Shown here in pieces: positions 57,151-64,000 of a stretch of DNA of 64,000 nt. A program made the position numbers and the translations under genes. The stretch lies in assembly GCA_963727915.1 (NCBI GenBank), contig CAVSID010000001.1:1116001-1180000 (forward strand), written 5' to 3'. Positions within the stretch are counted from its first letter, which is position 1, and every line of letters starts with the position of its first letter. The notes beneath the pieces are model-generated. The model was not told the origin of the DNA. It ran no database searches and saw nothing but the letters and a program-made list of their open reading frames with translations. The stretch comes from CAWAND01 sp963727915 (GTDB lineage Bacteria > Chloroflexota > Anaerolineae > Anaerolineales > E44-bin32).

Positions 57151-57675
57151 TTATTCGTCCTCGCCGCCGGGTCGGGCGCTGCGCAGCATCGTGTTGAGCT
57201 CTTTGCGTGCGTCTTCGGTTGTAATCTCGCGGGCGACTGCCCATTCCTGCAACAGGCGGTCCTTGAAGCGGCGCAGGGCCCGCTCCTCCGTGTTGTTGAG
57301 TTTCTTGTCGTAGCGGCGCCAGGACAGGTCGCGGACCAGTTTGACCATCGACTCCAGCGTGCCGTCTACCTTGACCTCCCGGATGCGGCGTCGGCGATCG
57401 GTGTGGTCTTTGGCCATTTCCCTGGGCGGCTTCTTGAGCGCCTTGATGGCGGCGTCAAGCTGCCGCTTGGTGGCCGCCGGGCGCAGGCGGTCATCGTCAT
57501 GGTCGTCGACCGGGACGTAGAGCGTACTGTTGTCGGTCTTGACCCGGTAGTACGATACCTTCTCGCCGTTGACCTTCTTCTTCACGATTCCCTTGACCTG
57601 GCCAACACCGTGATAGAGATGGACGATCCAATCGCCCTTCTGGAAATCCAGCTGTTCACTTGCCATTTGTGTCAT
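57151..57675 (-). CDS. carD: CarD/CdnL-family RNA polymerase-binding regulator
   Basis: The ATG at 57673-57675 has GAAGGAG seven bases upstream. The 174-residue protein has the CarD_TRCF Tudor-like domain: FQKGDWIVHLYHGVGQVKGI, YYRVKTDNSTLYVPVDD, then a helical DNA-binding part with VRDLSWRRYDKKLNNTEERAL. CarD/CdnL binds the RNA polymerase beta subunit and stabilises open promoter complexes. The start lies 20 bases inside the receiver-domain gene, so the two are likely translated together. The frame is intact. Confidence 0.92.
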   Translation of the reverse strand: MTQMASEQLDFQKGDWIVHLYHGVGQVKGIVKKKVNGEKVSYYRVKTDNSTLYVPVDDHDDDRLRPAATKRQLDAAIKALKKPPREMAKDHTDRRRRIREVKVDGTLESMVKLVRDLSWRRYDKKLNNTEERALRRFKDRLLQEWAVAREITTEDARKELNTMLRSARPGGEDE

Positions 57676-58066
57676 CCGCTGCTCCTTCTCCCACTTCGCT
57701 GCGTTCGCCCGCTGTCTGCATGAGTCCCCGGACCTGTCGGCAGAGGAACCGCATATCGAACGGCTTGTACACCACGGCCTCAGGCCGATAGCGGCTGCGC
57801 CATCCATCATCCGGCCGCTCGGTCGTTGTCAGCACGACGGCGCCGGCCCGGCTCTGATTTCGGTAGGTCTCAATCAACTCGCCGTTGTCCCCGGCCGGAT
57901 GGTCTAACTCGAGCACGAACAGATCGGGAGTGTCCCTGCGCAGGTGGCTTCGGGCAGCATCGGCATTGGCCGCCTGTATGATGTCATACCCTTGCTGTTC
58001 CAAACTGGCGGCCATCACCTTGCGCAGGCTGGTCTCACTCTCAAACAACAGGACTGTGGCCGACAT
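57656..58066 (-). CDS. degenerate receiver-domain protein upstream of carD
   Basis: I use the ATG at 58064-58066 (MSATVLLFESETSLRKV); longer frames above it are unsupported. The 136-residue protein has a receiver fold with Lys101 in VVYKPFD and a Thr/Ser-rich strand VVLTTTE. At the canonical phospho-acceptor position the residue is Glu53 (DLFVLELDHP), not Asp. The acidic pocket has E9 and E11 instead of an adjacent D/E pair. It therefore may not be phosphorylated and could mimic the active state. It overlaps carD by 20 bases, so a link to global transcription control is possible. Confidence 0.8.
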   Translation of the reverse strand: MSATVLLFESETSLRKVMAASLEQQGYDIIQAANADAARSHLRRDTPDLFVLELDHPAGDNGELIETYRNQSRAGAVVLTTTERPDDGWRSRYRPEAVVYKPFDMRFLCRQVRGLMQTAGERSEVGEGAADDTNGK

Positions 58067-58481
58067 GGACCTTCCGATCTTCTCAAGGTGATTTTCTAGA
58101 GACCAGACCAGAGGGGCGCACAGGGGCCGCTCCGGACGCCCCATCCGCATGCCGCAAACTCCCGGAGGTCCACGATCCGCCGCTGAGGCTCCGAGAGCCT
58201 TGCATCCCTCATTCGGCCGGCGAGCTGCGGGCCCGAGGGGGCCGGCGCTCCGCTTGAGGCCGGCCCTGATACATTCCCGCTGGGCATCCCCGAACCCAAG
58301 CCCACGGTTATTGCCCGCTCCCTGGGATGCGACGAGGTGGGAAACGGTCGGGGCCGGATGCCTCGGCCTCGATCCCACCTCAGATTACCGATTGTCTCAT
58401 AGAATTCTAACGAAATTGTCACACGGGCCGTGTGAATCTCAAGAATTGTTCACGAAGGCGGCCAGTCGTAAAGCGCCTGGC
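58067..58481. other. 415-base stretch between receiver and hybrid-kinase genes
   Basis: No gene is seen. It holds the dyad at 58419-58435. It is the upstream region of the receiver-domain gene and the downstream region of the hybrid kinase. Confidence 0.5.
58419..58435. repeat. TCACACGG-G-CCGTGTGA inverted repeat
   Basis: Perfect eight-base arms with a single central G. The TCACAC/GTGTGA sequence is the inside-out form of the TTGTGA sites, so it may be a different operator. It lies about 350 bases ahead of the receiver-domain gene. Confidence 0.5.
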
Positions 58482-60727
58482 TCACGTGGGCAAGAAGATG
58501 TAGCCAAGCCCCCAGCGGGTGACGATGAAATGCGGCGCATCGGTATCGGGTTCGATCTTGTTTCTCAGTCGGTTGATGTGGACAAACAGGGTGTGACGTG
58601 AGCCGCGCATGCCGCCCCAGACGTGGCTGATGAGCTGTTCGTGGCTGAGAACCTGATTTCGATGGCGGGAAAGATAGGCCAGCAAATCAAATTCGGTCGG
58701 CGTTAGCTCGACGGGATCTCCCCCGCGCCAGACCTGTCGCTGCGCGTGATCGATGACCAGGCCATCGGCACGCGGTGCGGTCGGCGGCCGGCGTCTCCGG
58801 CGCTGCCTGGCCGCTCCGGCGGATCAGGGCGCGCGTCCTGGCCAGGAGTTCGGGGCTTTGGAAGGGCTTGGTCAGGTAATCGTCGGCTCCGGCGTCCAAC
58901 GCCGAGATTAAATCCTCCTGGCTCGTTCTCGATGTGAGCATCAGGATCGGCACGTTCGACCAACGCCGGATGTTGCGGCACACACTCAGACCGTCCATGT
59001 CAGCCAGGTGCCAATCCAGCAGCACCATATCGGGTTCAGCCTGTGTTACCCGATCCACGGCGATGGCGCCGGTGGTGGCCAGGTCGACCCGATAGCCGGC
59101 GCCGGTCAATATGGTGTGAATCAAGGTCTGAATCTCTGGTTCGACTTCCGCAACCAGGATTTCCCCCTGGCGTGTCTTGTCCCCAGCCCCCTCCGTCGGA
59201 GGTCGCCGGCCGGTGCTCGCCAGGCCGGGCTGGGGGGGCATGATGGGCAGGGTCAGGACGACCTGAGTCCCCTGGGCCTGGCCGGCGGGCGGGCCCTCGA
59301 TCCATATTCGACCTCCGTGGGCTTCGACGATCTTGCGGCTGATGAACAACCCCAGCCCGGCTCCCGTGTCGTCCGGGTCGTCCTGCTCATTCTTCTCAAA
59401 GACCCGCTGCCTCTGCTCGTGAGGCACGCCAGGGCCGTGGTCGAGAATGACGAGCTGGACCATTGAGTTCTGCAACGCCGGCAGTGATCCTAATCGGACG
59501 GTCTTTGGGACTGAAGTGGGCGGCGTTTTCGAGAAGGTTAACCAAGACCTCTTCGGCGCGGGCCGGGTCAACTCTCAGTTGCGGCAAGTCGTCCGGGAAG
59601 TCGGTGGCGACCTCTATCTCGCCCAACGATCCGGCCGCTCGCTCTATGGCCTGGCGCACCAGGTTGGGGACCGAGACGGCTTCGGGCCGCAGTCCCAGGC
59701 GACCGGCCTCGACCCGCGTCAGCGCCAGGCTGCGGTCGACCTGCTTGACCAGCTCGTCGGTTCCCTGGTCCATGGCTTCGAGGAACTCTAGCACGATGTC
59801 ATCGCTCCAGCGGCGGTAGTTCGCCAGGAGCGCCGTAGCATGGCCTTTGAGGGTCGCCAACGGCGTACGAATGTCGTGGGCCAGGATGGACAGGAGCTCC
59901 ATCTTCCAGGCGGATCTGTCGCGCGCTTGGGTCACATCCCGAATCAGCGCTCCCCAACCGGGAGGGCCGTCCGCCGCCTCCCAGACAGGGAAGAACGAGA
60001 CTTCAAGGTAGCGGGTCCTTTCCCCTTCCAGGGCGATCTCCACGATGGGGTGCTCGGCCACCGCTACGACCGCTTGGCGGATGGCCTGGCGGACGACCTC
60101 TGGCTCTAGGGCCTGGCTCAGGAGCCGCTGGAAGATTCGCCTGTAGGGCAGTCCCTGGACCGCCTCCGGTTCGAGATCGAGCAGGCCACCCAGGGCGGGA
60201 TTGAATTCAGTGACTACCCCCTTGCCGTCCACCAGCATCAGGCCGGCTGGCAGACTCTCGATCAATGACGACAGGCGCGCGTGGTCTCTCCGGAAGGCCT
60301 TCTCCACGGCGCGCAGGCGGGAGACGTCGGTGAAAGCCAATTCGAGCCGTGGTTCCCCCTGAAGTTCGAAGCTGCGGCCAGAGACCAGCATGGGGCGCGC
60401 CTGGTCCCCCTGATCTCGCAAATCGATCTCGCGCCGGCGGATGACTTTTCGTTCTCGCAAATCGTCCAGCAAACCCTGGGCGAGGTCAGGCTCGGCGAGG
60501 ATTTCGGCGAGCTCAACTTCCGCCGGCTGGGGCGGTTCCGCCGGCAACCCGAGCAAGTTCAGCATGGCGCGGTTGACCAGGCGACATCGACCGTCGAGGT
60601 CGAACAAGGCAGTCGGCGTCGGAGACAGCTCGAAGAGCTCCTGATAGACGGCTTGGGGCGTAAGGCTGCTGGACGGCGCCGGGTCTTCGGTCAATGTATC
60701 TCCCTGGAGGGCTGGCCGGGAGTCCAT
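58482..60727 (-). CDS. one-piece two-component system: PAS-PAS-histidine kinase-receiver-winged helix (two frameshifts)
   Basis: The start is uncertain (ATG 60725-60727, or a TTG after GGGAG). Two PAS domains (about residues 25-130 and 145-255) are followed by HisKA with ILAHDIRTPLATLKGH. The HATPase has LVNLLENAAHFSPK, LDHGPGVP and GAGLGLFIS, and is interrupted by a frameshift near 59480. In the same frame comes a receiver with MVLLDWHLADMDGLS and YLTKPFQSPELL. After a second frameshift near 58770, an OmpR-type winged helix with LTPTEFDLLAYLS and TLFVHINRLRNKIE ends at 58482. The chain is about 748 residues, with no membrane helix, so it is cytoplasmic. Confidence 0.8.
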
Positions 60728-60886
60728 TCTAGCAAGGGCATCGATCCGAGGTCAACGCTGGTGGGCAACACCCGATGGTATGCTTGAGCGACGCGCTCCC
60801 GAGACAATTGGCCGATGACGCCACAGGCCAACCTGATTCGCAGATGTTTTCTCTTCGCCTGCCAACATTCCGAGGTGTTCTGAGCG

Positions 60887-63126
60887 ATGCCGGAAGCTCC
60901 GCAAGACCTCCCACAATCGACCGGCCGTTTGGTGATTGTCTCCAATCGGCTGCCGATAAGCGTTGAACGGCAAGTAGATGGCTTTGCCTACCGGCCCAGC
61001 GTAGGGGGGCTGGCGACGAGCCTGGATGCGCTGCGCGGCAAAGCGGAGATGCTGTGGCTTGGCTGGCCGGGGCTGACCGACCTGGATCGTGAGGAGGAGC
61101 AAGAGGTCGAGCGCGTGCTCTCGGAATCCTACAACTGTTTGCCCTTATTCATTCCCCAGGATGAATTCGGCCCGTTCTACACTGGTTTCAGCAACGGTTG
61201 CCTGTGGCCGCTGTTCCACTACTTCCCACAATACGCGCACTATGACTGGGACCGAATGGGAGGCGTACGAGCGCGTCAACCAGCGCTTTCGGGACCGCCT
61301 GTTGGATATCCTGCGGCCCGACGACAGGGTGTGGATCCACGATTATCATTTGCTGCGGTTGCCGGCCCTGGTGCGCAAGGAGTACCCGGAAGCCAATCTC
61401 GGGTTCTTCCTACATATCCCGTTTCCATCCTATGAGATCTTCCGCATGCTGCCGTGGCGAAATGAAATCCTGCATGGCCTGCTGGGCGCCGACCTGATCG
61501 GGTTTCACAGCTTCAGCTACGCTCGACATTTCCTGAGCAGTCTCTTGCGCTTGCTGGGCCTCGAGCAAGAGTTCGGCCGGGTTGTGTACGGCGAACGCCC
61601 GGTCCGAATCGAGACCTTTCCACTTGGGGTCGATGTCGAACGGTTCGCAAAGGGCCACGCGCAGCCGGAAATCCAGACCGAGTTGGCGGATCTGCGGCGC
61701 CAGGCAAACGACCGCCGTATCATCCTGTCGGTGGACCGGCTGGATTTCACCAAGGGCATCTTGGAGCGGCTGCGTGCCTTCGAGGCGTTCCTCGAACGTT
61801 TTCCCCAGTGGCAAGGCAAGGTCAGCCTGATATCCCTGTGCGTGCCATCGAGAACGTCGGTGCCTGAGTACCAGCATTTGAAGCGCCAGGTGGATGAATT
61901 GGTCGGGAGCATCAACGGCCGCTTCAGCGAACCCGGTTGGACACCCATCTGGTACCTCTACCGAAAACTCCCTTTTGAAGGCCTGGTGTCGCTCTACCTT
62001 TTAGCGGATGTCGCCCTGATCACCCCTCTAAGAGATGGGATGAACCTGGTGGCCAAGGAGTATCTCTCTGCCCGGGCGGATGAGACGGGCGTGCTCATCC
62101 TAAGCGAGACGGCTGGCTCGGCGGAGGAGTTAGGCGAAGCCCTGATCGTCAACCCCCACGACAGCCGCAGCATTGTCGAGCATCTGCTGATGGCGCTGGA
62201 GATGCCGGTTGAAGAACAGAAGCGACGTAACCGTCCGATGGTCGCGCGCCTGAGGCGCTACACCGTCGACCGCTGGGCGGAGGACTTCCTCACCCAGCTC
62301 GAAGCAGCCCGCCGCGACCGGCCTTCGTACCGAGTGCACCGCCTGGCCGACACCCGCCGCAAGCGCCTGCTCGATGCCTACCTGGCCGGCGAGAAACGGC
62401 TGCTCTTGCTGGACTACGACGGCACGTTGGTGGCGTTCACCGATCGGGCGGAAGGCGCCGAACCAGACGCCGGATTGCTGGAGTTGTTGACCGGGCTGTC
62501 TGGTGATCGAGCCAACAAGGTGGTTGTGATCAGCGGCCGTGACCATGCCACGTTGCAGCACTGGGTCGGAGGGACCGGCGTGGATCTGGTCGCTGAGCAC
62601 GGGGCGCGTATGTGGGACAACTCGCAGGCGGAATGGCAGACCCTCGGCGAGCCCATCGATGGGGCATGGCAGCAGCAGATCCGTCCGGTGTTGGAGGTCT
62701 ACGTCGACCGAACCCCCGGCGCCTACGTCGAGGATAAGGGTTCTTCTCTGGTCTGGCACTACCGCAGGGCGGAGCCCGAGCTCGGTTCCTTGCGTGCCAA
62801 AGAACTGATGGAGAACCTGGAATCCTACCTGGCCAATACACCTTTGCACGTGATGCAGGGGAACAAGGTGGTCGAAATCAAACAGAGCAACATCAACAAG
62901 GGGCGCGCTGCCTTGCGGCTGCTCCCGGCCGATCCACCCTACGACTTCGTGCTGGCCATCGGGGATGATGTCACCGATGAGGACGTGTTCGACTCCCTGC
63001 CCGAGGACGCGTGGACGATCAAGGTCGGGCGCTCCGGGCAGACGCACGCCCAGATTCTATCTACCCGATTCTTGGGCCGTACGCGACCTTCTGGAGGACT
63101 TGCTCGAATCAGACGGCTCCGACTGA
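60887..63126 (+). CDS. otsA-otsB: trehalose-6-phosphate synthase/phosphatase fusion (two frameshifts)
   Basis: The ATG at 60887 starts MPEAPQDLPQSTGRLVIVSNRLP. The GT20 synthase domain (about residues 12-470) has YDWD-EWEAYERVNQRF near a frameshift (about 61260), then HDYHLLRLPALVR, IGFHSFSYARHF and LSVDRLDFTKGI. The phosphatase domain (about 495-740) has LLLLDYDGTLVAFTDRA and IGDDVTDEDVFDSLPE, the HAD motifs. A frameshift near 63055 hides the C-terminus, which ends LLEDLLESDGSD at 63126. The enzyme makes trehalose from UDP-glucose and glucose-6-phosphate, feeding the treS - glgE pathway nearby. Confidence 0.93.
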
Positions 63127-63178
63127 GTCCGTCCACCGTTGGCTTCGTTTGGGCTCGGTGCTAGACTTCTCGGCGTCC

Positions 63179-64000
63179 ATGCCTCAAACCAGCATGCCGA
63201 TCTCCGGCAGGAGCAAACCGGCTTTGACGGAAGATCGATCTCCCCCCCGAACCGGCCCCTTCTCCACAACCCACGACTTCTGGACATGGACAGCCCAGGC
63301 GAGCGCCAACCCGTTTCCATTAGCACGGGCGGAAGGGGTGTATCTGTGGGACGACGAAGGGCGCCGCTACCTCGATTTCAGCTCGACGGTGATGTGCGCC
63401 AATATCGGGCACGGCGACCGCCGGGTGATTCGGGCGATCCAGGCCCAGGCCGAAGTGCTCCCCTATGCCGGGCCCCGGATGGCCACCGAGGTGCGGGCAG
63501 CATTGGGCAATAGGCTGGCGGAGCTCGCCCCGGGAGATCTCAATCGATTCCTCTTCACCCTCGGCGGAGCAGATGCGGTCGAAAATGCGGTCAAGATGGC
63601 CCGCGCCGTCACCGGGAGGCCGAAGATCTTGGCCCGTCACCGCTCCTACCATGGGGCCACCCATGGCGCGCTCTCCCTGACCGGCGACTCGCGTCGCCTG
63701 CCCTGGGAACCCTTCCTGATGCCCGGCGTGGCCCACTTTCATGGTCCCGATCGCGAGCACGCGCCCTTCGCCCCGCCCGGGATGGATATCCCTGACGACG
63801 AGCTTTGCCGCTTGGCACTTGACCATCTCGAAGAGATTATCGAGGCAGAGGGGGCTGACCGCATCGCTGCCATTGTGCTCGAGCCCGTCAGCGGGGCCAA
63901 CGGCGTGGCGGTCCCGCCGGCCGGCTACTTGCCGGGCGTCCAGGGTCTGTGCCGCCGGCACGGGATCCTGCTGGTGCTGGACGAGGTCCTGACGGGTTTC
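63179..64000 (+). CDS. class III aminotransferase (partial, 3' end outside the window)
   Basis: The open frame starts at the ATG at 63179 and runs off the right edge, 274 codons shown. The sequence fits the class III (omega) aminotransferase family: GVYLWDDEGRRYLDFSSTVM, then ANIGHGDRRVIRAIQAQA, PLP-phosphate region FTLGGADAVENAVKMAR, RSYHGATHGALSLTGD, and the PLP-ring Asp in ILLVLDEVLTGF. The catalytic Lys lies beyond the window. Substrates of the family include GABA, beta-alanine and ornithine. The gap to the otsA-otsB fusion is 52 bases. Confidence 0.9.
   Translation, partial: MPQTSMPISGRSKPALTEDRSPPRTGPFSTTHDFWTWTAQASANPFPLARAEGVYLWDDEGRRYLDFSSTVMCANIGHGDRRVIRAIQAQAEVLPYAGPRMATEVRAALGNRLAELAPGDLNRFLFTLGGADAVENAVKMARAVTGRPKILARHRSYHGATHGALSLTGDSRRLPWEPFLMPGVAHFHGPDREHAPFAPPGMDIPDDELCRLALDHLEEIIEAEGADRIAAIVLEPVSGANGVAVPPAGYLPGVQGLCRRHGILLVLDEVLTGF

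Noticed and set aside
1..64000. CRISPR arrays, tRNA, rRNA, insertion sequences, prophage
   Set aside because: I saw no spaced direct repeats, cloverleaf sequence, rRNA motif, transposase or integrase motif, or terminal inverted repeats.

Overview
The window is a high-GC bacterial chromosome segment with dense gene content. I read the source as a Chloroflexota (Anaerolineae-like) bacterium. That is inference from the mix: a BMP-type nucleoside ABC importer, a GlgE alpha-glucan pathway with a TreS-maltokinase fusion, an OtsA-OtsB fusion, CarD, a TMEM175-type channel and many GTG/TTG starts. No rRNA, tRNA, CRISPR array, transposase, integrase or phage gene was found.

Layout. 0.2-2.1 kb: a RecB/Cas4-like nuclease and two small proteins on the minus strand. 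2.4-4.8 kb: a membrane protein with an OmpR-type two-component pair, followed by 770 bases without a gene. 5.6-8.0 kb: a TMEM175-like channel and an ArsR / thioredoxin / ArsP-like permease cassette. 8.3-15.5 kb: a DUF1579-like protein, an alpha/beta hydrolase with a TetR regulator, a beta-propeller lipoprotein, an MFS transporter and a TrmB regulator with a VIT1/CCC1 transporter. 15.5-24.1 kb: minus-strand accessory genes, including a VOC protein, a large secreted lipoprotein, an AlkZ-like protein, CPBP-type membrane proteins, OsmC, a saccharopine-dehydrogenase-like protein, DUF2087 and flavodoxin. 24.7-27.6 kb: an ABC exporter and a metallo-beta-lactamase-fold protein.

28-41.4 kb is a nucleoside salvage locus. 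It holds a PfkB kinase, an amidohydrolase, a nucleoside hydrolase, an M20 hydrolase, a stand-alone RarA-C-like protein, a LacI regulator, a BMP lipoprotein with its ABC ATPase and two permeases, a second PfkB kinase, a methyltransferase and a nucleoside phosphorylase. A sigma70-like promoter and a perfect LacI-type operator sit at its head. A third paralogous permease lies convergently at its end. 42.6-45.5 kb: an SmtB-type metal sensor, with operator and promoter visible, beside a P1B-4 metal ATPase.

45.8-53.2 kb: glgE, a treS-maltokinase fusion and glgB. Together they turn trehalose into maltose, maltose-1-phosphate and branched alpha-glucan. The otsA-otsB fusion at 60.9-63.1 kb can supply the trehalose. 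In between lie a DUF2582 protein, cysS, mscL, an S1-domain protein, carD with a degenerate receiver, and a one-piece kinase-receiver-winged-helix regulator. A class III aminotransferase runs off the right end.

Two window-wide signals stand out. First, an 18-bp dyad TTGTGA-N6-(T/G)CACAA occurs seven times, always between genes, and looks like the operator of one global regulator (Rex-like or CRP/FNR-like). Second, more than 25 otherwise well-conserved genes, including cysS, carry one or more frameshifts. This points to indel errors in the consensus sequence rather than genuine decay. Frameshifted genes are reported below as single reconstructed genes.
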